Part shown: positions 1 to 7,363 of the stretch, piece by piece
Position numbering within the stretch: position 1 is the first letter of the stretch
Layout: each line of letters starts with the position of its first letter
DNA from: Pseudoalteromonas sp. XMcav2-N
GTDB taxonomy: Bacteria > Pseudomonadota > Gammaproteobacteria > Enterobacterales > Alteromonadaceae
Length of the DNA stretch: 64,000 nt
Assembly: GCF_024124545.1 (NCBI RefSeq)
Contig: NZ_JAMXSF010000005.1
Location: 62,001 to 126,000 of the forward strand
Direction: 5' to 3'
Translations under genes and position numbers: made by a program
The notes under the pieces: model-generated
Databases searched by the model: none
Seen by the model: the letters and a program-made list of their open reading frames with translations, nothing else
Told to the model about the DNA's origin: nothing

Positions 1-509
1 AGCAGTGCCTGGCCATATTTCACGGATATTGGTTGGTAATCCCTGCGGCCGTACTGTGTTTCACACCAGATGGTGTTTTGTAGCTGAGTATCGACAAAAG
101 GCACCCACACGGTGACATCATTGTGTTGCCCGGTCACCTCAGTATCTCTGTGCCAGGCACTGACACTGCTAGACCCAGCCATTTGTACTCTAAAAACGGG
201 TTCAGCAGGAAAGTTGATGTTGTTATGAAACAGCGGCGCGATAACAAATTCGACAAACCGATAATACAAATCGAGTAGCCCGCTGGGTTTTGCCTGATCG
301 GCGAGGTATTTTCGCTCAGTGATGTTTTGTTTATAACTGATCAACTCATCCGGATTATGGTCCGGAGTTTTCAGAAGGTAGGCGCGATGAAATAATGCCA
401 GATCCTGTGTATTGAAGATCTTGTCAGCAATAATTGTTGCAAAGTCGTATTCCTGAGTGTCGTATTCGACAATTTTGAATACGGCGTTGGCCTGATTGTT
501 TTCTTTCAT
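1..509 (-). CDS. Putative Fe(II)/2-oxoglutarate dioxygenase-like protein, 3' part outside the window
   Basis: Reading leftwards from an ATG at 509, a frame stays open for 169 codons to the window edge, so only the N-terminal part is visible. The sequence contains WHRDTEVTG followed by VTVWVPF. This pattern (a His-x-Asp metal dyad on a beta strand, then a strand with a conserved Trp/Pro) is seen in phytanoyl-CoA dioxygenase/StrG-like non-haem iron oxygenases. The distal His and the 2-oxoglutarate-binding Arg would lie beyond the edge. The gene is 61 bp downstream of the putative borosin precursor on the same strand, separated by a perfect hairpin, so it is probably the third gene of that operon and a candidate tailoring hydroxylase. 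The family call rests on one motif; the operon role is inference. Confidence 0.5.
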   Translation of the reverse strand, partial: MKENNQANAVFKIVEYDTQEYDFATIIADKIFNTQDLALFHRAYLLKTPDHNPDELISYKQNITERKYLADQAKPSGLLDLYYRFVEFVIAPLFHNNINFPAEPVFRVQMAGSSSVSAWHRDTEVTGQHNDVTVWVPFVDTQLQNTIWCETQYGRRDYQPISVKYGQAL

Positions 510-531
510 AGTCAATACGTTATAAATTGAA

Positions 532-556
532 CTGGCCAATCAAAATGATTGGCCAG
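532..556 (-). terminator. Perfect 11-bp hairpin after the precursor gene (attenuator or partial terminator)
   Basis: CTGGCCAATCA (532-542) and TGATTGGCCAG (546-556) form a perfect 11-bp stem with a 3-nt loop, 15 bp beyond the precursor stop codon. On the minus strand the stem is followed by a T-rich but interrupted tract, so it could be a leaky terminator or an mRNA-stabilising 3' structure. A hairpin directly after a short precursor gene and before a tailoring enzyme is common in RiPP operons, where it raises precursor over enzyme. Confidence 0.6.
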
Positions 557-570
557 GAAGTTACTTGTCG

Positions 571-855
571 TTAGTCTTTATCTGTGTGAGTTGTTACATC
601 GACAACAACATCCACATCGATATCAATATCGACGTCCACTACTGCGATAGCATCTACGTCAATATCAATGTCTATATCAACGTCAACATCGACATCGCTG
701 TGGGTTTCTTTGTCGGTGTGAGCAACTACTTCGTCAACCGTCAGCTTACGCGCCACTACATTCGGAAGATCCGAAAGAATAGATGTCGCCTCCAAAGCTG
801 CCGTTTGCTCGATCTCATACTCGATTTCTATCGACTTAGGTTTCATTACAGTCAT
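571..855 (-). CDS. Putative borosin (alpha-N-methylated RiPP) precursor peptide with Asp-Val/Asp-Ile repeat core
   Basis: This is a 94-residue peptide. The ATG at 855 has a strong Shine-Dalgarno (AGGAG, 863-867 on the complement) and lies 20 bp after the stop of the methyltransferase gene. Residues 1-45 form an acidic leader with no recognised domain. Residues 54-87 are almost purely alternating Asp with Val or Ile, broken once by AIAVV. The repeat is bracketed by HTDK copies (residues 46-49 and 90-93). Small peptides encoded beside a stand-alone borosin methyltransferase are the substrates in split borosin systems, and beta-branched hydrophobic cores are typical of those. An Asp every second residue is unusual. 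I do not see the LigA-like helical binding domain that split borosin precursors such as SonA carry; a similar segment appears to be inside the methyltransferase. The substrate role is inferred from position and composition. An alternative is a non-RiPP acidic, cation-binding peptide. Confidence 0.65.
   Translation of the reverse strand: MTVMKPKSIEIEYEIEQTAALEATSILSDLPNVVARKLTVDEVVAHTDKETHSDVDVDVDIDIDIDVDAIAVVDVDIDIDVDVVVDVTTHTDKD
595..696 (-). repeat. Hexameric Asp-Val/Asp-Ile codon repeat within the precursor gene
   Basis: About 100 bp of degenerate GAY-GTN / GAY-ATY hexamers encode the alternating core (residues 54-87). Codon use varies between units (GAT/GAC, GTT/GTC/GTA/GTG, ATT/ATC), so the pattern is kept at the amino-acid level and is not just recent slippage, although the hexamer structure would favour expansion and contraction. 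Confidence 0.85.
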
Positions 856-875
856 TGTTAATCTCCTAATTCAGA

Positions 876-3773
876 TCAAGATTCATGAGGCTGTTGGGCC
901 TCACACATTTTTCTTACTAAGCCGTTCAGTAAACGGAAAGTAAAGCGCACCCGCTGCCAACGTGACCATATCAAGTGACTATTTGGACTCGTACTTTGCA
1001 GTCCTAAAATAGTGAGTACTTTCCTTACTTCGATAGGGAGTTGTTGTTCTGTTTGTAGGCCTGGTTCTTTTGAAGCTAATCCATACCCCAACCAGTTGTG
1101 TGCTCCGGATGCTCGAGTGTCACTTTTGTTTATTCCTTTAAACCTTGCTAATCCCGTACTGCTATCAACTTCGAAATTCAGTTTTACCTGTTTGAAGTTG
1201 CACAACTGCCCAGTGACGTTGGGTATGTCGTTCCATACTAAGTCGACAGTGCCAGGGCTGGAGTCTACTGATTGCAACTGCACAACTGCATTTTCATCCC
1301 CTAGTGCGACAATGAGTTCGTTTGGTTGTTTTGCATCGAACAACAGGTCCGGACCATCGGGAAAAAGCGTACCGTCAGCTCGATGTACCGCGCTGATATA
1401 ATGACCATTGAAGTCTGCAATTGATGATGGTTGTTGAGACGGGGCGACCATTCCCGCGACGAAATTGGCCTGAGCTGGCTTTTCACCCGTTTTCCATAAA
1501 AAGCCAACACATTTGGGCATCTGAGTAATTGGATCTATTAAAAACTGAATGATGCCGTTGTTTAGGTTGCCGCCGGCGTTTTGCCATTCAATTTTGTTGT
1601 CGTCAAAATGCACTTCGTCAACTTTATGTCCGCCCAGTAAGAGTTCTTTACCATTGAATTTAAGTTCAACTTCTCCCTGCCACTGTCCTTTTAAATATAA
1701 GTAGCCACTGTAATATCCAATAAGAGGTTGGCTGTAAGATCTGGACTTAAGACCTCTTAATTGAACTTGCTCCCCATTTGGTAGCGTTGTCTGGCTGCTG
1801 TGGAGTACTGTATTTCGGGTATCTTCATCATACGAGAAATCAATACGGCTGTTGTTCCAGTATACGCTCTGGTCTTCATATTTAGTCACGTCAATGGCCT
1901 GTCCATCAATGTCTAATAGAGCCTGTGAGGTCGCAAACGGTGGCTGTCCATGTAAGCGAATGCTGGGACCTTTTTGCCAATTATTCCCGTCTTGACTTAT
2001 CTCGGTTTCATACTGTCCGATCAGGGTTGTAATGGTACTGGAATCGGGAGTTAGTTCGGTGGCAGATAATGTATGCTCCGAGGGTTCATCGCAGTCTTTT
2101 GGCCAAACCTTACCTGAAACCGAGCGGATCAACTGGCCTTGCGAATTAGTGTTTACGATAAACTTAAGTTCGCCGTTGACCTCATTTCCTTCATCTGCGT
2201 ACCAAGTAAGCACCTGGTTGTTAAAAGAAAAGCTAACAACTGGGGTCAGATTGATATAAACCAGACTGGCACTATTATGGTTGGGGTCTCCGACGACAGT
2301 GACAACATCCCCAGTGTCAGCGTTGTGATAGACACCGGTCCAGGGAAGTAACATACTGGCATTCACTCTGTCACAGGCTGAAGGCAAGTGCAGCAGTGCT
2401 GCCTGAAAGCCGTTTTGCTTTATCCAGCCATTGGCTTTATCGAGGAAATCATCGCCATCTTTATTGTCAATCAGTTGCTGTCTGAATAAGCCAGAGAGTT
2501 CTGCATTACTGAGCAATTCAAGCACCAATTTCTCATTGGGGGAGGTATCAACCAGACCACCCTTGGCTGCAAGTTGAGCGTAGCTTTCACTGCGCATAGC
2601 AAGCAGGTTTTTCTCTATGTTATTCAAGCCGGGGAAAACGTCATCGGATACCGCGGCAACAGGATCGTTGAGGTAGAGATCCTGTAGCGCTGTATCGCGA
2701 GCTAGTTCCAATAAAAACTCTGCGGCACGGGTGTTTGGTTGGAATTGATATTCTTTAGGCACTCGAAAGTGGTCGAATTCGTCGATTGCTGCCATTTCCC
2801 GTGGTGAGTATGCATCAATCACCCTGAAGCGGGTCGTTTTTGCAGGCTTATCGCCTTCTTTAGCGAACCCTAAGCGGATCGCCATTTCCATATCTGTGGT
2901 TGCAGCTTCTTTTGGTGGGATGTAGAAAGTTGAAATGCCGGTAAAGGTTTTCCGTACTCTTGGGTCAAGCATGTCACTTAACTTATATACAGCTATGGTA
3001 GGTTCAAACGTAGCGTGTCTGGCTGCAATATAGTGTGTGATCTCGTAATCCTCACCATAGTAGCTCTGCAAGTATTCTATCAATATTGGAAATTTGTCGT
3101 TGATAAACCCTTTTCGGCGATAGCCCATTTCACCGATCAGGCCAACTTGCCACAAAACAAGGTGGGTTTGGATATCAAGATAGCGTTTTCTCAGTAAAAC
3201 CTCCGATGCCTCGAATGTTTGCATGCCTGGATATGAAGGATCGACGCCTAAATCGGCACACAAACAGTCCAGGGCTGAAATACCGGGTTTCATGACCGCA
3301 TAATGTCCCTCTCTTTTCGCAATCGCGATGGCTCTGTGCGTTGAAAGTACAAAAATCCCCGGGTGACCATAAAAAATACACACTACTTTTTGTCCTTTTC
3401 GGACGTAGTGCAGCATGGCCTCTGTCATTTGCATATAGGTGTGGTATCTGGGTTTTGTATCATCGTATAAAACGTACAGGTCGTAGGCGTCAGGTCTTAC
3501 CTCCCTGAGCCAGAGCTGGGTCGGTGGGCTGGAAACACAATAGAATACTTTGTCGGCCATTCGAATGAGTGCTTCACTGTCCATAGTGAAACCCAGACCC
3601 TGTAATCCCGAACCAATAACAATTAAGGATCCCTGCTGATCTTTACTCACGGGTGTCGGAGATTGTGTGATGCTGGTTTTGCAAGCTGCCATTTCAGCGG
3701 TCAATTCATGCCAACGCTGGTTATGGGCTTCCCGTTGTTCATCAATTTCATTCACGTTATTCTGCGTTTCCAT
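876..3773 (-). CDS. Borosin-type peptide alpha-N-methyltransferase fused to helical and four beta-rich repeat domains
   Basis: This 965-residue protein has a tetrapyrrole-methylase-fold SAM-dependent domain at about residues 48-290. It shows IVIGSGLQG (51-59), YGHPGIFVLSTHRAI (135-149), KPGISALDCLCADLGVDP (162-179) and MQTFEASEVLLRKR (184-197). The GHPG, PGIS and DLGVDP signatures are those of borosin (OphMA/SonM) enzymes that methylate peptide backbone amides. A clasp-like stretch (about 318-345) is followed by a LigA-like helical segment (346-405) resembling the borosin binding domain, then a second helical segment (412-458) vaguely like a Nif11 leader. From about 476 to 900 there are four related beta-rich units, each opening with a G-x-Y/H-Y motif (GVY 480, GQY 586, GYY 686, GHY 790). 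Stand-alone borosin methyltransferases are much shorter, roughly a third of this. No hydrophobic core peptide is visible at the C-terminus, so the 94-residue neighbour is the likelier substrate. The start is supported by a GAGAAG-like site. Confidence 0.85.
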   Translation of the reverse strand: METQNNVNEIDEQREAHNQRWHELTAEMAACKTSITQSPTPVSKDQQGSLIVIGSGLQGLGFTMDSEALIRMADKVFYCVSSPPTQLWLREVRPDAYDLYVLYDDTKPRYHTYMQMTEAMLHYVRKGQKVVCIFYGHPGIFVLSTHRAIAIAKREGHYAVMKPGISALDCLCADLGVDPSYPGMQTFEASEVLLRKRYLDIQTHLVLWQVGLIGEMGYRRKGFINDKFPILIEYLQSYYGEDYEITHYIAARHATFEPTIAVYKLSDMLDPRVRKTFTGISTFYIPPKEAATTDMEMAIRLGFAKEGDKPAKTTRFRVIDAYSPREMAAIDEFDHFRVPKEYQFQPNTRAAEFLLELARDTALQDLYLNDPVAAVSDDVFPGLNNIEKNLLAMRSESYAQLAAKGGLVDTSPNEKLVLELLSNAELSGLFRQQLIDNKDGDDFLDKANGWIKQNGFQAALLHLPSACDRVNASMLLPWTGVYHNADTGDVVTVVGDPNHNSASLVYINLTPVVSFSFNNQVLTWYADEGNEVNGELKFIVNTNSQGQLIRSVSGKVWPKDCDEPSEHTLSATELTPDSSTITTLIGQYETEISQDGNNWQKGPSIRLHGQPPFATSQALLDIDGQAIDVTKYEDQSVYWNNSRIDFSYDEDTRNTVLHSSQTTLPNGEQVQLRGLKSRSYSQPLIGYYSGYLYLKGQWQGEVELKFNGKELLLGGHKVDEVHFDDNKIEWQNAGGNLNNGIIQFLIDPITQMPKCVGFLWKTGEKPAQANFVAGMVAPSQQPSSIADFNGHYISAVHRADGTLFPDGPDLLFDAKQPNELIVALGDENAVVQLQSVDSSPGTVDLVWNDIPNVTGQLCNFKQVKLNFEVDSSTGLARFKGINKSDTRASGAHNWLGYGLASKEPGLQTEQQLPIEVRKVLTILGLQSTSPNSHLIWSRWQRVRFTFRLLNGLVRKMCEAQQPHES

Positions 3774-3995
3774 AATCTTCTCTTTTGTGTCCAGTTATTG
3801 TTAGGGCATCCACTTATCTGAAAACCACATCCCCGAAAATACGTATGCTATTTCTGATAGTGAATCACCAAAGTCGATTAGGACATTTTGAGCTACTGAG
3901 TGTTGTCTTCAGCTAACCGCAGACCACTGCTTCGATTGCACAGACACAACCGTTCGCTCAAAAGCCTTCTGCTTGGTTTGTGTTTAAGTTGGGAT
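3774..3995. other. Intergenic region upstream of the methyltransferase
   Basis: This 222-bp stretch lies between the small ORF at 3996-4196 and the methyltransferase start. I see no convincing gene and no clear intrinsic terminator. It presumably contains the borosin operon promoter if the operon is not read through from upstream. Another 206-bp gap (4197-4402) lies beyond the small ORF and contains the PagL 3' hairpin. Confidence 0.4.
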
Positions 3996-4196
3996 TTATA
4001 TGCAGCATTTGCCGGGCGTATCTATCAGGCGCAGTGATTTATCTGACAAAAACTGATGACGGTATAAAAAATCCGATAAGTTGATGAGATATTCTGTGAC
4101 TTCTGTACAGAGGCCGTCACAAAGTAGGCTGACATAGCACGGTGATGAATAGGCATGGTTTACAGGAGGCGCTGTTTGTTCCATTGTTGTGATCAT
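3996..4196 (-). CDS. Small Cys-containing peptide of unknown function
   Basis: This is a 66-residue ORF. Its ATG has an excellent Shine-Dalgarno (AAGGAG, 7 nt before the start), which is the main reason to believe it. It has no signal peptide. It carries five Cys (SPCYVSLLCDGLC near residues 18-30 and a terminal KCCI) and a hydrophobic helix-like middle (EVTEYLINLSDFLYRH). I recognise no family. It lies on the same strand as the borosin genes, 222 bp upstream of the methyltransferase, so it could be an accessory or regulatory peptide or a second precursor, or it could be unrelated. Coding status is supported only by the ribosome-binding site and position. Confidence 0.45.
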   Translation of the reverse strand: MITTMEQTAPPVNHAYSSPCYVSLLCDGLCTEVTEYLINLSDFLYRHQFLSDKSLRLIDTPGKCCI

Positions 4197-4367
4197 AATG
4201 ACGCTCCTTTTCCATCTTTCCGTTGAGTTATAGGTGACTCTGACGATTATTTAAAGCTAGGACAGAATGTTTGAAAAAAATATTACAGTGTATTACACCA
4301 CTGAACTGAGCGTGTGCATTGGAAGTGTTTGAGTGCTGGATAGTCGACTATTTCAGCCTGTTGATAG

Positions 4368-4396
4368 CAGCCTGAACAGCAATTGGGTTCAGGCTG
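4368..4396 (-). terminator. Perfect 10-bp hairpin at the 3' end of the PagL-like gene
   Basis: CAGCCTGAAC (4368-4377) and GTTCAGGCTG (4387-4396) pair perfectly around a 9-nt loop, 6 bp past the stop codon of the deacylase gene. There is no marked U-tract, so it may be a weak terminator or a 3' stabilising hairpin. Confidence 0.55.
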
Positions 4397-4402
4397 ATAT
4401 GA

Positions 4403-4939
4403 TTAAAAGTAAGCCGAATAGGATAGGGATAAAAAGTCCAGGCCGGGGTTAGGGCTCTTAAATCCGGCGTTTGAGTAATGCATGTAGCGAATCGCGATAT
4501 TGGCGTCGTCCATCTGATAAACCAGCCCGATACGATCTTCAAACTGATAGTGTGTGCTGACATTTTTACCCGCAAATTGAGTGTCATCAAGCAAAGCGAG
4601 TCCAATTCCGAACTCCACGGCAACCGGATGACCCTGGTAGGTGGTGAATGGGTACCGGATCACAGGCGATACTGCTAGCACAAAATTACCGTCGTGATGA
4701 TTCTCTTCTCCATAACGCCAAAAATTGATACTGCTTTCAAAGTGCACATCAAAGTGACGCCAGGCGCGGGGCAAGTCTAGCTCAGGGTGATATTGATAGG
4801 CCAGTTTAATGCCGTCGACACTGCCTTCGCCGTGAATGTAGTGGATAGCGTAGCCATGTTGTTGTGCTTGTGCTTGTGCTTGTGCTGGGGCTGCCAGGGA
4901 AATAAGACATCCCAGTACGAATAGGGTTGCTTTGATCAT
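4403..4939 (-). CDS. PagL-type lipid A 3-O-deacylase (acyloxyacyl hydrolase)
   Basis: This is a 178-residue outer-membrane protein from the ATG at 4939. An upstream in-frame start would add 46 residues that precede the signal peptide and is not favoured. Residues 1-26 are a signal peptide (hydrophobic stretch, then AQAQAQAQ). The C-terminal motif HYSNAGFKSPNPG (from residue 154) carries the His-x-Ser-Asn and PN-G signature of PagL, an eight-stranded beta-barrel that removes the 3-O-acyl chain of lipid A. The protein ends in aromatic SAYF, as barrel proteins do. Where PagL has its third catalytic residue, Glu, 12 residues after the Ser, this protein has Asp168. Activity may be retained, since Asp can replace Glu, but this is untested. 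It is divergent from mlaC, another outer-membrane lipid gene. Confidence 0.8.
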   Translation of the reverse strand: MIKATLFVLGCLISLAAPAQAQAQAQQHGYAIHYIHGEGSVDGIKLAYQYHPELDLPRAWRHFDVHFESSINFWRYGEENHHDGNFVLAVSPVIRYPFTTYQGHPVAVEFGIGLALLDDTQFAGKNVSTHYQFEDRIGLVYQMDDANIAIRYMHYSNAGFKSPNPGLDFLSLSYSAYF

Positions 4940-5030
4940 AATGAAAACCAATCCAGTATAAGTGAATACTGGTATTGTCGGGATACATGTTGCCAATAAA
5001 AAGTCATCAAATGACACAGCATTGATGTTG

Positions 5031-5109
5031 AAATGGCACCAAAAGGTTAGGCCTTTGATTTTTATTGAAAAAACCATTGGTGCTATTATGGCACTAATAT
5101 GGTGCTAAT
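5031..5109. promoter_or_regulatory. Repeated GGTGC/GGCAC half-sites between divergent pagL-like and mlaC genes
   Basis: Short sequences GGCACC (about 5035), GGTGCTATT (5079-5087), GGCAC (5090-5094) and GGTGCTAAT (5101-5109) recur in the 235-bp divergent intergenic region. The two GGTGCTA copies are direct repeats 22 bp apart with the inverted GGCAC between them. This looks like a binding-site cluster for an unknown regulator. It does not fit the GG-N10-GC spacing of a sigma-54 promoter. Confidence 0.3.
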
Positions 5110-5174
5110 TTGTATGTTTTTCATCTGCAAAGTTAGCGCTAAACTTGCCCCACTGACACATACCGGAGCGGATC

Positions 5175-5786
5175 ATGAAAAGACTCACGCAATTTATGCT
5201 GGTGGTACTACTGGCGTTTAGCAGCTTACACAGCTTTGCTGCAACGGATACACAAAATAACCCTTATGGCTTGATCAAATCAGTGGGCGATCAGTTGTTT
5301 GTGGATATCAGTAAGCTGAATACGCTGGAAGAGGCTCATAAAAAAGCTGAGCTCAAAAAGCTGGTGCGCGCGCAACTCATGCCGCATATCGACATTAAAT
5401 ACGTGTCTTTTAAATTGCTTGGTAAACATGTCCGTGAGATCAAACGAGAGCAGGCCGTGACCTTTATTGAAGCGGTGGAACAGTATCTGGCAAACACTTA
5501 TGCGAATGCGCTGATGAGTTATAAAGGTCAGCAGGTTAATTTTATTGAGCCGGTGGTAAGCAGTGACAGTAAATTTGCATCGGTCAAGTCTGAAATCGTT
5601 GAACCCAACGCACCAACTATCGACATCGTATTCAAGTTTCGCAAAAACAAATCCGGTGAGTGGCAGGTATATGATCTGGTTGCCGAAAGTATTTCATTAC
5701 TCAGCGCAAAGCAAAAGGAGATCACAGCGCGGATCAGCGAAGTAGGGATAGATCAGGTAAGCAAAGAGCTGGTCGCTAAGAGTTAA
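5175..5786 (+). CDS. mlaC: MlaC-like periplasmic phospholipid carrier (Ttg2D family), orphan copy
   Basis: This 203-residue protein begins with a signal peptide (residues 1-22, ending HSFA). The body matches MlaC: an N-terminal helix, the LVRAQLMPHIDIKYVSFKLLGKH stretch in the helical part, and a mixed beta sheet with VFKFRKNKSGEWQVYDLVAES, where the W-x-V-Y-D-L strand is typical. MlaC shuttles phospholipids between the outer-membrane MlaA-OmpC complex and the inner-membrane MlaFEDB ABC complex. The length is close to E. coli MlaC (211). No mlaFEDB genes adjoin it, so it is an isolated paralogue or a relocated gene. Downstream is a candidate terminator and then recR. Confidence 0.8.
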   Translation: MKRLTQFMLVVLLAFSSLHSFAATDTQNNPYGLIKSVGDQLFVDISKLNTLEEAHKKAELKKLVRAQLMPHIDIKYVSFKLLGKHVREIKREQAVTFIEAVEQYLANTYANALMSYKGQQVNFIEPVVSSDSKFASVKSEIVEPNAPTIDIVFKFRKNKSGEWQVYDLVAESISLLSAKQKEITARISEVGIDQVSKELVAKS

Positions 5787-5825
5787 GCAACACATATTGA
5801 ATTTAAGACACAATTTGCGTCCTTC

Positions 5826-5884
5826 AGGCGGGTATTCACTCTTACCCATGAGATCCAATCTTCTCCGATTGCCCGCCTTTTTTC
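5826..5884 (+). terminator. Candidate intrinsic terminator of mlaC
   Basis: AGGCGGG (5826-5832) pairs with CCCGCCT (5872-5878), followed directly by a run of T. The 39-nt loop is long for a simple terminator, so a compact structured 3' RNA is also possible. Confidence 0.5.
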
Positions 5885-6056
5885 TCTCAGCGGTATCCGG
5901 TTTATCTAGTATCTTTGGCTTGTCGCTGTCGTGTCAGCCATAGTAAGATGGCGACCATTAAACGAATTAGAACAGTGTAATATGCGGTAATCGGTTCACC
6001 ACCAAGGTGCCAGTTTGCTTTATCGATACACTGTCAAAAATTAAGAACGCTATACT

Positions 6057-6656
6057 ATGCAATTATCACCTTCACTTTCAGCTTTGGTTGAGTCTCTGCG
6101 TTGTTTACCTGGTATTGGACCTAAGTCGGCTCAGCGAATTGCCTTTCACTTACTCGAAAGAGACCGCAGTGGTGGCACTGCACTTGGGCAGAGTCTGCTG
6201 CAGGCGATGGATAAAATTGGCCATTGCGAATCCTGCCGGACTTTTTCAGAAACGCCGGTGTGTGATATCTGTAGTAACGTAAAACGTCAGGATACCGGAC
6301 TATTGTGTGTGGTAGAGTCACCGAGTGATGTGCTGGCTATCGAACAAACCGGTCAGTATCAGGGGGTATATTTTGTATTGATGGGCCACTTGTCACCCCT
6401 TGACGGCATAGGCCCGAACGAAATCGGCATGGATGTGCTGGAAAAAACGCTGGCTAGTGGCAACATCAATGAAGTGATCCTGGCAACGAATCCAACGGTG
6501 GAAGGGGAGGCGACCGCACACTTTATTGGCGAGATGTGCCACCAACATAATGTGACCGCTTCGCGGATAGCACATGGTATGCCGGTTGGCGGTGAGCTAG
6601 AGCTGGTCGATGGCATGACCCTGATGCATGCGTTTAGCGGCAGAAAAGTGATTTAG
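6057..6656 (+). CDS. recR: Recombination mediator RecR
   Basis: This is a 199-residue RecR of normal length. It has the N-terminal helix-hairpin-helix ([17 protein letters not shown], residues 17-33), a four-Cys zinc site (Cys57, Cys60, Cys69, Cys72 in CESC...CDIC) and a C-terminal Toprim domain ([12 protein letters not shown] ... [10 protein letters not shown]). With RecF/RecO it loads RecA at gaps. It is not preceded by dnaX-ybaB as in many relatives; an mlaC paralogue is upstream instead. In E. coli and many gammaproteobacteria htpG follows recR directly. Here a roughly 10-kb cluster separates them. Confidence 0.97.
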   Translation: MQLSPSLSALVESLRCLPGIGPKSAQRIAFHLLERDRSGGTALGQSLLQAMDKIGHCESCRTFSETPVCDICSNVKRQDTGLLCVVESPSDVLAIEQTGQYQGVYFVLMGHLSPLDGIGPNEIGMDVLEKTLASGNINEVILATNPTVEGEATAHFIGEMCHQHNVTASRIAHGMPVGGELELVDGMTLMHAFSGRKVI

Positions 6657-7363
6657 TCAATTTTGCGGCTACACAAGTACTCTTAAAGCTGTTTCATGTG
6701 TGGCCCTTTTCTCTTGCTATGAATCTAATTTCTTGAAGTTAAATTTATGGTTAATCCAATTGTGTCGATCACCTGTAATCCTCTTCTCATCAAGCAATTT
6801 GAACATAGCGATTGGCTCAGGTGGGATGAAATAAACTACCGTTTATACGGGTCTCTCACGCTAAAATAGGACACTCTACCAAGCAATATTATCTTGCTCT
6901 CGAGCTCCGAGCTGAGGTAGTCATTCCTATTGTGTTTTCCTTGATTGTTGTCATTAACTTCAGTGAATTAAAACTTAGTCTGGCGCATTGGTCTATGTTC
7001 GATGCGCTATTGTCCTTGTGTCCCAGAAGTCCTCTTTTCTACTCAAGCTTGGTCTTTAACTCAAGCTCTGCTATCAGGACTTGAAATACTCATCTTTTAC
7101 TTTTTCAAAATAACAAAAATAGATTTAAAGTAACTGTTTTGATGTTTTTTTGTTTCCAAAATGTTTATTTTAGTGTTCTTTCTATCTGTTTTAGTCCCTT
7201 TTATTGGTTATTTTTACCTGCTTTAGGTCAAAAGTTGGTCTTATGAAGGTTTGACATGGACCTTTTGTGGGGTTAACGTGCTTCCCGTGTTTTTTAATTG
7301 TTTCATTTGTTTTGTTAAGTTTTTCTAAATGTTACTTAAATGTGCACTTGATAAGGAGAGTTA
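6657..7363. other. 707-bp non-coding AT-rich region at the left edge of the biosynthetic island
   Basis: No convincing gene is seen. The right half (about 7085-7330) is T-rich with several homopolymer runs, as in promoters silenced by H-NS-type proteins. The left half (6740-6960) has higher complexity and could hold eroded coding remains, but I cannot identify them. The Shine-Dalgarno of the first cluster gene is at its end (GGAGAG just before 7364). The promoter of the cluster is presumably here. Confidence 0.5.

Noticed and set aside
565..861. Plus-strand 98-codon frame with Asn/Ile/Val repeats opposite the precursor
   Set aside because: It is the mirror of the hexamer repeat; no ribosome-binding site, and the minus-strand frame has a perfect one.
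4940..5077. N-terminal extension of the PagL-like protein
   Set aside because: It would bury the signal peptide inside the protein; the downstream ATG at 4939 gives a normal leader.
5087..5106. Possible sigma-54 promoter
   Set aside because: GG to GC spacing is 12, not 10.
5826..5878. Possible small structured RNA (SRP-like)
   Set aside because: Only the outer stem is conserved-looking; no known RNA signature, so listed as a terminator candidate.
6740..6960. Possible transposase remnant near the island
   Set aside because: No terminal inverted repeats or recognisable coding fragment could be identified by eye.
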